DNA of 64,000 nt from the NCBI GenBank assembly GCA_030848705.1, contig CM061242.1, positions 66,498,564 to 66,562,563 on the forward strand. The letters are read 5' to 3'. Below the pieces are notes generated by a model. It was given only the letters and a program-made list of their open reading frames with translations, was not told where the DNA came from and did not search any database. Positions within the stretch are counted from its first letter, which is position 1. Each line of letters starts with the position of its first letter. The DNA is from Heracleum sosnowskyi. Taxonomy: Eukaryota; Streptophyta; Magnoliopsida; Apiales; Apiaceae. A program made the position numbers and the translations under genes. Positions 1 through 11,067 of this stretch are shown one piece after another.

Positions 1-168
1 AATTCTATAAACCCATAGGGTCAAACTACGAGAAAATATCCACAAAATGACCCCCTTCAATTTATCCCCGTTTTCCTTGTATAGCTCCCTTCAGAGGTAT
101 ACATAATCGGGTGTCCCCTGGTATCTGCTCAAATTCAGGTCCAGACAGCTCCAAATGAAGTTTTTTGC
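1..168. repeat. Type A monomer (exemplar)
   Basis: Reference monomer used for position numbering. Diagnostic sites are CCCATAGGG at 12-20, AATGACCCCC at 46-55, CTTCAGAGG at 89-97, ACATAATCGGGTG at 101-113, GCTCAAATTC at 127-136 and CCAGACAGC at 141-149, with a TTTTTTGC end. Several of these are CpG-decayed versions of the other types (positions 14/15, 48/49, 102/103, 112/113, 142/143). Later A-like copies, for example 7,713 and 15,769, have CTGAGG or CTAAGG in place of CAGAGG. Confidence 0.9.
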
Positions 169-1172
169 AATTCTATAAACCTATAGGGTCAAACTACTAG
201 AAAATACCCACAAAACGACCCGCTTCAATTTATCCCCGTTTTCCTTGTATAGCTCCCTTAGGAGGTAATCGTAACCGGAGTCCCCTGGTATCTGCTCCAA
301 TTCAGGCCCAGACTGCTCCAAATGAAGTTTTTTGCAATTCTATAAACCCGTAGGGTCAAACTACGAGAAAATATCCACAAAATGACCCGCTTCAATTTAT
401 CCCCGTTTTCCTTGTATAGCCCCCTTAAGAGGTATACGTAATCGGGCGTCCCCTGGTATCTGCTCCAATTCAGGCCCGGACTGCTCCAAATGAAATTTTT
501 TGCAATTCTATAAATCTATAGGTCAAACTACGAGAAAATATCTACAAAACGACCCGCTTCGATTTAACCCCGCTTTCCTTGTATAGATCCCTTAAGAGAT
601 ATACGTAATCGGGCGTCCCCTGGTTTCGGCTCCAATTCAGGTCCGGACAGCTCCAAATGAAGTTTACTGCAATTCTATAAACCCATAGGGTCAAACTACG
701 ACAAAATATCCACAAACGACCCGCTTCAATTTAACCCCGTTTTCCTTGTATAGATCCCTTAAAAGGTATACGTAATCGGGCGTCCCCTGGCATCGGCTCC
801 AATTCAGGTCCGGACAGCTCCAAATGAAGTTTACTGCAACTCTATAAACCCATAGGGTCAAACTACGAGAAAATATCCACAAACGACCCGCTTCAATTTA
901 ACCCCGTTTTCCTTGTATAGATCCCTTAAGAGGTATACGTAATCGGGCGTCCCCTGGTATCGGCTCCAATTCAGGTCCGGACAGCTCCAAATGAAGTTTA
1001 CTGCAATTCTATAAACCCATAGGGTCAAACTACGAGAAAATATCCACAAAATGACCCCCTTCAATTTATCCCCGTTTTCCTTGTATAGCTCCCTTCAGAG
1101 GTATACATAATCGGGTGTCCCCTGGTATCTGCTCAAATTCAGGTCCAGACAGCTCCAAATGAAGTTTTTTGC

Positions 1173-1340
1173 AATTCTATAAACCTATAGGGTCAAACTA
1201 CTAGAAAATACCCACAAAACGACCCGCTTCAATTTATCCCCGTTTTCCTTGTATAGCTCCCTTAGGAGGTAATCGTAATCGGGAGTCCCCTGGTATCTGC
1301 TCCAATTCAGGCCCAGACTGCTCCAAATGAAGTTTTTTGC
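1173..1340. repeat. Type B monomer (exemplar)
   Basis: Marked by CCTATAGGG, ACTACTAGAAAATACCC, TTAGGAGGTAATCGTAATC and GGGAGTCCCC, then GGCCCAGACTGC and a TTTTTTGC end. It normally follows A and precedes C. The copies at 169 and 2,346 are 167 bp because AATCGGGAG is shortened to AACCGGAG. From the mid-window, versions starting TCTATAGGG or ACATATAGGG and carrying AACCACCC mark different HOR lineages. Copies at 11,572, 14,259 and 20,802 carry GTCTTTTGC at the end, a useful lineage tag. Confidence 0.9.
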
Positions 1341-1508
1341 AATTCTATAAACCCGTAGGGTCAAACTACGAGAAAATATCCACAAAATGACCCGCTTCAA
1401 TTTATCCCCGTTTTCCTTGTATAGCCCCCTTAAGAGGTATACGTAATCGGGCGTCCCCTGGTATCTGCTCCAATCCAGGCCCGGACTGCTCCAAATGAAG
1501 TTTTTTGC
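1341..1508. repeat. Type C monomer (exemplar)
   Basis: Marked by CCCGTAGGG, AATGACCCGC, TATAGCCCCCTTAAGAGG, TACGTAATCGGGCG and GGCCCGGACTGC. Two sub-lineages differ at CAATCCAGG versus CAATTCAGG. In the region 28-53 kb the C position often carries GGCCGGGACTACTCC instead. Two copies at 9,892 and 10,396 are 169 bp because of an extra C in the TATAACCCCCCTT tract. Confidence 0.9.
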
Positions 1509-1676
1509 AATTCTATAAATCTATAGGGTCAAACTACGAGAAAATATGCACAAAACGACCCGCTTCAATTTAACCCCGCTTTCCTTGTATAGATCCCTTA
1601 AGAGGTATACGTAATCGGGCGTCCCCTGGTATCGGCTCCAATTCAGGTCCGGACAGCTCCAAATGAAGTTTACTGC
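1509..1676. repeat. Type D monomer (exemplar)
   Basis: Marked by TCTATAGGG, TTTAACCCCGCTTTCC, TATAGATCCCTTAAGAGG, a TCGGCTCC block, GTCCGGACAGC and the end AGTTTACTGC. Some copies carry CTTCGATTT instead of CTTCAATTT (for example at 504, 10,061, 28,353 and 33,220). Others carry GGCATACGT (from 17,279 onward). The HOR units described here start, by convention, at a D monomer from 15,434 rightward. Confidence 0.9.
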
Positions 1677-1843
1677 AATTCTATAAACCCATAGGGTCAA
1701 ACTACGAGAAAATATCCACAAACGACCCGCTTCAATTTAACCCCGTTTTCCTTGTATAGATCCCTTAAGAGGTATACGTAATCGGGCGTCCCCTGGTATC
1801 GGCTCCAATTCAGGTCCGGACAGCTCCAAATGAAGTTTACTGC
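1677..1843. repeat. Type E monomer, 167-bp subfamily (exemplar)
   Basis: Like D in its second half (TAGATCCC, TCGGCTCC, GTCCGGACAGC, AGTTTACTGC) but with CCCATAGGG, CCCCGTTTTCC and, diagnostically, CCACAAACGACC in place of CCACAAAACGACC. The missing A makes the unit 167 bp. Each E copy therefore shifts the ladder by one base, which explains why HOR periods are slightly under multiples of 168. A sub-lineage has CTTAAAAGG (671, 17,447, 39,265 and many copies further right). Confidence 0.9.
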
Positions 1844-2177
1844 AATTCTATAAACCCATAGGGTCAAACTACGACAAAATATCCACAAACGACCCGCTTC
1901 AATTTAACCCCGTTTTCCTTGTATAGATCCCTTAAAAGGTATACGTAATCGGGCGTCCCCTGGTATCGGCTCCAATTCAGGTCCGGACAGCTCCAAATGA
2001 AGTTTACTGCAATTCTATAAACCCATAGGGTCAAACTACGAGAAAATATCCACAAACGACCCGCTTCAATTTAACCCCGTTTTCCTTGTATAGATCCCTT
2101 AAGAGGTATACGTAATCGGGCGTCCCCTGGTATCTGCTCCAATTCAGGTCCAGACTGCTCCAAATGAAGTTTTTTAC

Positions 2178-4020
2178 AATTCTATAAACCCATAGGGTCA
2201 AACTACGAGAAAATATCCACAAAATGACCCCCTTCAATTTATCCCCGTTTTCCTTGTATAGCTCCCTTCAGAGGTATACATAATCGGGTGTCCCCTGGTA
2301 TCTGCTCAAATTCAGGTCCAGACAGCTCCAAATGAAGTTTTTTGCAATTCTATAAACCTATAGGGTCAAACTACTAGAAAATACCCACAAAACGACCCGC
2401 TTCAATTTATCCCCGTTTTCCTTGTATAGCTCCCTTAGGAGGTAATCGTAACCGGAGTCCCCTGGTATCTGCTCCAATTCAGGCCCAGACTGCTCCAAAT
2501 GAAGTTTTTTGCAATTCTATAAACCCGTAGGGTCAAACTACGAGAAAATATCCACAAAATGACCCGCTTCAATTTATCCCCGTTTTCCTTGTATAGCCCC
2601 CTTAAGAGGTATACGTAATCGGGCGTCCCCTGGTATCTGCTCCAATTCAGGCCCGGACTGCTCCAAATGAAATTTTTTGCAATTCTATAAATCTATAGGT
2701 CAAACTACGAGAAAATATCTACAAAACGACCCGCTTCGATTTAACCCCGCTTTCCTTGTATAGATCCCTTAAGAGATATACGTAATCGGGCGTCCCCTGG
2801 TTTCGGCTCCAATTCAGGTCCGGACAGCTCCAAATGAAGTTTACTGCAATTCTATAAACCCATAGGGTCAAACTACGACAAAATATCCACAAACGACCCG
2901 CTTCAATTTAACCCCGTTTTCCTTGTATAGATCCCTTAAAAGGTATACGTAATCGGGCGTCCCCTGGCATCGGCTCCAATTCAGGTCCGGACAGCTCCAA
3001 ATGAAGTTTACTGCAACTCTATAAACCCATAGGGTCAAACTACGAGAAAATATCCACAAACGACCCGCTTCAATTTAACCCCGTTTTCCTTGTATAGATC
3101 CCTTAAGAGGTATACGTAATCGGGCGTCCCCTGGTATCGGCTCCAATTCAGGTCCGGACAGCTCCAAATGAAGTTTACTGCAATTCTATAAATCCATAGG
3201 GTCAAACTACGAGAAAATATCCACAAAATGACCCCCTTCAATTTATCCCCGTTTTCCTTGTATAGCTCCCTTCAGAGGTATACATAATCGGGTGTCCCCT
3301 GGTATCTGCTCAAATTCAGGTCCAGACAGCTCCAAATGAAGTTTTTTGCAATTCTATAAACCTATAGGGTCAAACTACTAGAAAATACCCACAAAACGAC
3401 CCGCTTCAATTTATCCCCGTTTTCCTTGTATAGCTCCCTTAGGAGGTAATCGTAATCGGGAGTCCCCTGGTATCTGCTCCAATTCAGGCCCAGACTGCTC
3501 CAAATGAAGTTTTTTGCAATTCTATAAACCCGTAGGGTCAAACTACGAGAAAATATCCACAAAATGACCCGCTTCAATTTATCCCCGTTTTCCTTGTATA
3601 GCCCCCTTAAGAGGTATACGTAATCGGGCGTCCCCTGGTATCTGCTCCAATCCAGGCCCGGACTGCTCCAAATGAAGTTTTTTGCAATTCTATAAATCTA
3701 TAGGGTCAAACTACGAGAAAATATGCACAAAACGACCCGCTTCAATTTAACCCCGCTTTCCTTGTATAGATCCCTTAAGAGGTATACGTAATCGGGCGTC
3801 CCCTGGTATCGGCTCCAATTCAGGTCCGGACAGCTCCAAATGAAGTTTACTGCAATTCTATAAACCCATAGGGTCAAACTACGAGAAAATATCCACAAAC
3901 GACCCGCTTCAATTTAACCCCGTTTTCCTTGTATAGATCCCTTAAGAGGTATACGTAATCGGGCGTCCCCTGGTATCGGCTCCAATTCAGGTCCGGACAG
4001 CTCCAAATGAAGTTTACTGC
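2178..4020. repeat. 13-mer HOR, copy 2, truncated after 11 monomers
   Basis: Matches 1-1,843 at a constant offset of 2,177, including all the private markers of copy 1. One clear substitution was noticed (ATAAATCC at 3,189 against ATAAACCC at 1,012). At 4,021, where the 12th monomer should start, an A monomer begins and pentamers continue. Confidence 0.9.
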
Positions 4021-5698
4021 AATTCTATAAACCCATAGGGTCAAACTACGAGAAAATATCCACAAAATGACCCCCTTCAATTTATCCCCGTTTTCCTTGT
4101 ATAGCTCCCTTCAGAGGTATACATAATCGGGTGTCCCCTGGTATCTGCTCAAATTCAGGTCCAGACAGCTCCAAATGAAGTTTTTTGCAATTCTATAAAC
4201 CTATAGGGTCAAACTACTAGAAAATACCCACAAAACGACCCGCTTCAATTTATCCCCGTTTTCCTTGTATAGCTCCCTTAGGAGGTAATCGTAATCGGGA
4301 GTCCCCTGGTATCTGCTCCAATTCAGGCCCAGACTGCTCCAAATGAAGTTTTTTGCAATTCTATAAACCCGTAGGGTCAAACTACGAGAAAATATCCACA
4401 AAATGACCCGCTTCAATTTATCCCCGTTTTCCTTGTATAGCCCCCTTAAGAGGTATACGTAATCGGGCGTCCCCTGGTATCTGCTCCAATCCAGGCCCGG
4501 ACTGCTCCAAATGAAGTTTTTTGCAATTCTATAAATCTATAGGGTCAAACTACGAGAAAATATGCACAAAATGACCCGCTTCAATTTAACCCCGCTTTCC
4601 TTGTATAGATCCCTTAAGAGGTATACGTAATCGGGCGTCCCCTGGTATCGGCTCCAATTCAGGTCCGGACAGCTCCAAATGAAGTTTACTGCAATTCTAT
4701 AAACCCATAGGGTCAAACTACGAGAAAATATCCACAAACGACCCGCTTCAATTTAACCCCGTTTTCCTTGTATAGATCCCTTAAGAGGTATACGTAATCG
4801 GGCGTCCCCTGGTATCTGCTCCAATTCAGGTCCAGACTGCTCCAAATGAAGTTTTTTACAATTCTATAAACCCATAGGGTCAAACTACGAGAAAATATCC
4901 ACAAAATGACCCCCTTCAATTTATCCCCGTTTTCCTTGTATAGCTCCCTTCAGAGGTATACATAATCGGGTGTCCCCTGGTATCTGCTCAAATTCAGGTC
5001 CAGACAGCTCCAAATGAAGTTTTTTGCAATTCTATAAACCTATAGGGTCAAACTACTAGAAAATACCCACAAAACGACCCGCTTCAATTTATCCCCGTTT
5101 TCCTTGTATAGCTCCCTTAGGAGGTAATCGTAATCGGGAGTCCCCTGGTATCTGCTCCAATTCAGGCCCAGACTGCTCCAAATGAAGTTTTTTGCAATTC
5201 TATAAACCCGTAGGGTCAAACTACGAGAAAATATCCACAAAATGACCCGCTTCAATTTATCCCCGTTTTCCTTGTATAGCCCCCTTAAGAGGTATACGTA
5301 ATCGGGCGTCCCCTGGTATCTGCTCCAATCCAGGCCCGGACTGCTCCAAATGAAGTTTTTTGCAATTCTATAAATCTATAGGGTCAAACTACGAGAAAAT
5401 ATCCACAAAACGACCCGCTTCAATTTAACCCCGCTTTCCTTGTATAGATCCCTTAAGAGGTATACGTAATCGGGCGTCCCCTGGTATCGACTCCAATTCA
5501 GGTACGGACAGCTCCAAATGAAGTTTACTGCAATTCTATAAACCCATAGGGTCAAACTACGAGAAAATATCCACAAACGACCCGCTTCAATTTAACCCCG
5601 TTTTCCTTGTATAGATCCCTTAAGAGGTATACGTAATCGGGCGTCCCCTGGTATCGACTCCAATTCAGGTCCGGACAGCTCCAAATGAAGTTTACTGC
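3182..5698. repeat. Pentamer HOR A-B-C-D-E, three copies of 839 bp
   Basis: Copies are 3,182-4,020, 4,021-4,859 and 4,860-5,698, each four 168-bp monomers plus one 167-bp monomer. A fourth copy lies within the first 13-mer at 1,005-1,843. The last monomer of the middle copy (4,693-4,859) is an E/A-type chimera, ending GGTCCAGACTGC and TTTTTTAC, and matches the monomer at 2,011. This is the simplest HOR in the window and probably the ancestral register of the left part. Confidence 0.92.
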
Positions 5699-8600
5699 AA
5701 TTCTATAAACCCATAGGGTCAAACTACGAGAAAATATCCACAAACGACCCGCTTCAATTTAACCCCGTTTTCCTTGTATAGATCCCTTAAGAGGTATACG
5801 TAATCGGGCGTCCCCTGGTATCGGCTCCAATTCAGGTCCGGACAGCTCCAAATGAAGTTTACTGCAATTCTATAAACCCATAGGGTCAAACTACGAGAAA
5901 ATATCCATAAAACGACCCGCTTCAATTTATCCCCGTTTTCCTTGTCTAGCTCCCTTCAGAGGTATACGTAATCGGGCGTCCCCAGGTATCTGCTCCAATT
6001 CAGGTCCAGACTGCTCCAAATGAAGTTTTTTACAATTCTATAAACCCATAGGGTCAAACTACGAGAAAATATCCACAAAATGACCCCCTTCAATTTATCC
6101 CCGTTTTCCTTGTATAGCTCCCTTCAGAGGTATACATAATCGGGTGTCCCCTGGTATCTGCTCAAATTCAGGCCCGGACTGCTCCAAATGAAATTTTTTG
6201 CAATTCTATAAATCTATAGGGTCAAACTACGAGAAAATATCTACAAAACGACCCGCTTCGATTTAACCCCGCTTTCCTTGTATAGATCCCTTAAGAGGTA
6301 TACGTAATCGGGCGTCCCCTGGTATCGGCTCCAATTCAGGTCCGGACAGCTCCAAATGAAGTTTACTGCAATTCTATAAACCCATAGGGTCAAACTACGA
6401 CAAAATATCCACAAACGACCCGCTTCAATTTAACCCCGTTTTCCTTGTATAGATCCCTTAAAAGGTATACGTAATCGGGCGTCCCCTGGTATCGGCTCCA
6501 ATTCAGGTCCGGACAGCTCCAAATGAAGTTTACTGCAATTCTATAAACCCATAGGGTCAAACTACGAGAAAATATCCACAAACGACCCGCTTCAATTTAA
6601 CCCCGTTTTCCTTGTATAGATCCCTTAAGAGGTATACGTAATCGGGCGTCCCCTGGTATCGGCTCCAATTCAGGTCCGGACAGCTCCAAATGAAGTTTAC
6701 TGCAATTCTATAAACCCATAGGGTCAAACTACGAGAAAATATCCATAAAACGACCCGCTTCAATTTATCCCCGTTTTCCTTGTCTAGATCCCTTCAGAGG
6801 TATACGTAATCGGGCGTCCCCTGGTATCTGCTCCAATTCAGGTCCAGACTGCTCCAAATGAAGTTTTTTACAATTCTATAAACCCATAGGGTCAAACTAC
6901 GAGAAAATATCCACAAAATGACCCCCTTCAATTTATCCCCGTTTTCCTTGTATAGCTCCCTTCAGAGGTATACATAATCGGGTGTCCCCTGGTATCTGCT
7001 CAAATTCAGGTCCAGACAGCTCCAAATGAAGTTTTTTGCAATTCTATAAACCTATAGGGTCAAACTACTAGAAAATACCCACAAAACGACCCGCTTCAAT
7101 TTATCCCCGTTTTCCTTGTATAGCTCCCTTAGGAGGTAATCGTAATCGGGAGTCCCCTGGTATCTGCTCCAATTCAGGCCCAGACTGCTCCAAATGAAGT
7201 GTTTTGCAATTCTATAAACCCGTAGGGTCAAACTACGAGAAAATATCCACAAAATGACCCGCTTCAATTTATCCCCGTTTTCCTTGTATAGCCCCCTTAA
7301 GAGGTATACGTAATCGGGCGTCCCCTGGTATCTGCTCCAATCCAGGCCCGGACTGCTCCAAATGAAGTTTTTTGCAATTCTATAAATCTATAGGGTCAAA
7401 CTACGAGAAAATATCCACAAAACGACCCGCTTCAATTTAACCCCGCTTTCCTTGTATAGATCCCTTAAGAGGTATACGTAATCGGGCGTCCCCTGGTATC
7501 AGCTCCAATTCAGGTCCGGACAGCTCCAAATGAAGTTTACTGCAATTCTATAAACCCATAGGGTCAAACTACGAGAAAATATCCACAAACGACCCGCTTC
7601 AATTTAACCCCGTTTTCCTTGTATAGATCCCTTAAGAGGTATACGTAATCGGGCGTCCCCTGGTATCGGCTCCAATTCAGGTCCGGACAGCTCCAAATGA
7701 AGTTTACTGCAATTCTATAAACCCATAGGGTCAAACTACGAGAAAATATCCACAAAATGACCCGCTTCAATTTATCCCTGTTTTCCTTGTATAGCTCCCT
7801 TCTGAGGTATACATAATCGGGTGTCCCCTGGTATCTGCTCCAATTCAGGTCCAGACAGCTCCAAATTAAGTTTTTTGCAATTCTATAAATCTATAGGGTC
7901 AAACTACTAGAAAATACCCACAAAACGACCTGCTTCAATTTATCCCCGTTTTCCTTGTATAGCTCCCTTAGGAGGTAATCGTAATCGGGAGTCCCCTGGT
8001 ATCTGCTCTAATTCAGGCCCAGACTACTCCAAATGAAGTTTTTTGCAATTCTATAAACCCATTGGGTCAAACTACGAGAAAATATCCACAAAATGACCCG
8101 CTGCAATTTATCCCCGTTTTCCTTGTATAGCCCCCTTAAGAGGTATACGTAATCGGGCGTCCCCTGGTATCTGCTCCAATTCAGGCCCGGACTGCTCCAA
8201 ATGAAATTTTTTGCAATTCTATAAATCTATAGGGTCAAACTACGAGAAAATATCTACAAAACAACCCGCTTCGATTTAACCCCGCTTTCCTTGTATAGAT
8301 CCCTTAAGAGGTATACGTAATCGGGCGTCCCCTGGTATCTGCTCCAATTCAGGTCCAAACTGCTCCAAATGAAGTTTTTTACAATTCTATAAACCCATAG
8401 GGTCAAACTACGAGAAAATATCCACAAACGACCCGCTTCAATTTAACCCCGTTTTCCTTGTATAGCCCCCTTAAGAGGTATACGTAATCGGGCGTCCCCT
8501 GGTATCTGCTCCAATTCAGGCCCGGACTGCTCCAAATGAAATTTTTTGCAATTCTATAAATCTATAGGGTCAAACTACGAGAAAATATCTACAAAACGAC

Positions 8601-9387
8601 CCGCTTCGATTTAACCCCGCTTTCCTTGTATAGATCCCTTAAGAGGTATACGTAATCGGGCGTCCCCAGGTATCGGCTCCAATTCAGGTCCGGACAGCTC
8701 CAAATGAAGTTTACTGCAATTCTATAAACCCATAGGGTCAAACTACGAGAAAATATCCACAAACGACCCGCTTCAATTTAACCCTGTTTTCCTTGTATAG
8801 ATCCCTTAAGAGGTATACGTAATCGGGCGTCCCCTGGTATCTGCTCCAATTCAGGTCCAGACTGCTTCAAATGAAGTTTTTTACAATTCTATAAACCCAT
8901 AGGGTCAAACTACGAGAAAATATCCACAAACGACCCGCTTCAATTTAACCCCGTTTTCCTTGTATAGATCCCTTAAGAGGTATACGTAATCGGGCATCCC
9001 CAGGTATCGGCTCCAATTCAGGTCCGGACAGCTCCAAATGAAGTTTACTGCAATTCTATAAACCCATAGGGTCAAACTACAAGAAAATATCCACAAAACA
9101 ACCCGCTTCAATTTATCCCCGTTTTCCATGTATAGCTCCCTTAAGAGGTATACGTAATCGGGCGTCCCCTTGTATCTGCTGCAATTCAGGCCCGGACTGC
9201 TCAAAATGAAGTTTTTTGCAATTCTATAAATCTATAGGGTCAAACTACTAGAAAATACCCACAAAACGACTCGCTTCAATTTATCCCCGTTTTCCTTGTA
9301 TAGCTCCCTTCAGAGGTATACGTAATCGGGCGTCCCCTGGTATCTGCTCCAATTTTGGCCCGGACTGCTCCAAATGAAATTTTTTGC
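5699..9387. repeat. Irregular, mosaic satellite segment
   Basis: Same satellite, but without a clean long period. Pieces repeat locally: the E-F pair at 5,699 recurs at 6,537 with an 838-bp offset, and 6,202-6,536 resembles 504-837. Several monomers are chimeras; 6,034 begins as A and ends as C (AAATTCAGGCCCGG). Decayed or unusual copies include CCAAATTAAG near 7,861, ACAACCCGC near 8,272 and GGTCCAAACTGC near 8,351. No non-satellite DNA was found. Confidence 0.85.
5866..6033. repeat. Type F monomer (exemplar)
   Basis: Marked by ATATCCATAAAACG, TTGTCTAGCTCCC and the end GTTTTTTAC rather than GC. It usually precedes A. A variant with GCTTCATTTTCTCC occurs at the junction monomers 9,388 and 12,579. 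Copies at 45.7 and 48.2 kb carry one extra T in CAATTTTATCC. Confidence 0.85.
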
Positions 9388-9891
9388 AATTCTATAAACC
9401 CATAGGGTCAAACTACGAGAAAATATCCATAAAATGACCCGCTTCATTTTCTCCCCGTTTTCCTTGTCTAGCTCCCTTCAGAGGTATACGTAATCGGGCG
9501 TCCCCTGGTATCTGCTCCAATTCAGGTCCAGACTGCTCCAAATGAAGTTTTTTACAATTCTATAAACCCATAGGGTCAAACTACGAGAAAATATCCACAA
9601 AATGACCCGCTTCAATTTATCCCCGTTTTCCTTGTATACCTCCCTTCTGAGGTATACATAATCGGGTGTCCCCTGGTATCTGCTCAAATTCAGGTCCAGA
9701 CAGCTCCAAATGAAGTTTTTTTCAATTCTATAAACCTACAGGGCCAAACTACTAGAAAATACCCACAAAACCACCCGCTTCAATTTATCCCCGTTTTCCT
9801 TGTATAGCTCCCTTAGGAGGTAATCGTAATCGGGAGTCCCCTGGTATCTGCTCTAATTCAGGCCCAGACTGCTCCAAATGAAGTTTTTTGC

Positions 9892-10060
9892 AATTCTATA
9901 AACCCATAGGGTCAAACTACGAGAAAATATCCACAAAATGACCCGCTTCAATTTATCCCCGTTTTCCTTGTATAACCCCCCTTAAGAGGTATACGTAATC
10001 GGGCGTCCCCTGGTATCTGCTCCAATTCAGGCCCGGACTGCTCCAAATGAAGTTTTTTGC
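9892..10060. repeat. 169-bp C monomer with one extra C
   Basis: The tract TATAACCCCCCTTAAG has one base more than the usual TATAGCCCCCTTAAG, so this monomer is 169 bp long. The same tract recurs near 10,476 and near 13,165, following the local duplications. Confidence 0.85.
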
Positions 10061-10948
10061 AATTCTATAAATCTAAAGGGTCAAACTACGAGAAAATATC
10101 CACAAAACGACCCGCTTCGATTTAACCCCGCTTTCCTTGTATAGATCCCTTAAGAGGTATACGTAATCGGGCGTCCCCTGGTATCGGCTCCAATTCAGGT
10201 CCGGACAGCTCCAAATGAAGTTTACTGCAATTCTATAAACCCATAGGGTCAAACTACGAGAAAATATCCACAAACCACCCGCTTCAATTTAACCCCGTTT
10301 TCCTTGTATAGATCCCTTAAGAGGTATACGTAATCGGGCGTCCCCTGGTATCGGCTCCAATTCAGGTCCGGACAGCTCCAAATGAAGTTTACTGCAATTC
10401 TATAAACCAATAGGGTCAAACTACGAGAAAATATCCACAAAATGACCCGCTTCAATTTATCCCCGTTTTCCTTGTATAACCCCCCTTAAGAGGTATACGT
10501 AATCGGGCGTCCCCTGGTATCTGCTCCAATTCAGGCCCGGACTGCTCCAAATGAAGTTTTTTGCAATTCTATAAATCTAAAGGGTCAAACTACGAGAAAA
10601 TATCCACAAAACGACCCGCTTCGATTTAACCCCGCTTTCCTTGTATAGATCCCTTAAGAGGTATACGTAATCGGGCGTCCCCTGGTATCGGCTCCAATTC
10701 AGGTCCGGACAGCTCCAAATGAAGTTTACTGCAATTCTATAAACCCATAGGGTCAAACTACGAGAAAATATCCACAAACCACCCGCTTCAATTTAACCCC
10801 GTTTTCCTTGTATAGATCCCTTAAGAGGTATACGTAATCGGGCGTCCCCTGGTATCGGCTCCAATTCAGGTCCGGACAGCTCCAAATGAAGTTTACTGCA
10901 ATTCTATAAACCAATAGGGTCAAACTACGAGAAAATATCCACAAAACG
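10061..10948. repeat. Tandem trimer duplication, 504-bp unit
   Basis: D (10,061), E (10,229) and a chimeric monomer (10,396) are followed by D (10,565), E (10,733) and G (10,900). The monomer at 10,396 has the ACCAATAGGG start of the G monomer at 10,900 but the AATGACCC and ATAACCCCCC body of the C monomer at 9,892. The duplication junction therefore lies at about 10,411-10,443, inside the monomer and in phase. Confidence 0.88.
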
Positions 10949-11067
10949 ACCCGCTTCAATTTATCCCCGTTTTCCATGTATAGCTCCCTTAAGAGGTATA
11001 CGTAATCGGGCGTCCCCTGGTATCGGCTCCAATTCAGGCCCGTACTGCTCCAAATGAAGTTTTTTGC
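10900..11067. repeat. Type G monomer (exemplar)
   Basis: Marked by TTTTCCATGTATAGCTCCC, TCGGCTCC and GGCCCGTACTGC. It usually follows D or E and precedes H. A sub-lineage with TTTTCGATGTATAG is limited to the window right of about 40.8 kb. Confidence 0.85.

Larger units (their letters stand above)
1..2177. repeat. 13-mer HOR, copy 1 (2,177 bp)
   Basis: Monomer starts are 1, 169, 336, 504, 671, 838, 1005, 1173, 1341, 1509, 1677, 1844 and 2011. Seven of the 13 are 167 bp, which gives 13 x 168 - 7. Private markers, all repeated in the next copy, include AACCGGAG near 271-278, CTATAGGTC (one G lost) near 515, GAGATATACG near 595 and AACTCTATAA at 838. Confidence 0.92.

Noticed and set aside
11..35. 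GGGTCAAACTAC resembling a pol III B box (GGTTCRANNCC), suggesting a tRNA/SINE origin
   Set aside because: Three of the nine defined positions mismatch, no A box stands at a suitable distance, and there is no tRNA-like fold or SINE tail.
5699..9387. A possible non-satellite island, because HOR order breaks down here
   Set aside because: Every 168-bp step still phases on the same start, and all bases belong to recognisable monomers; only the order and some substitutions are unusual.
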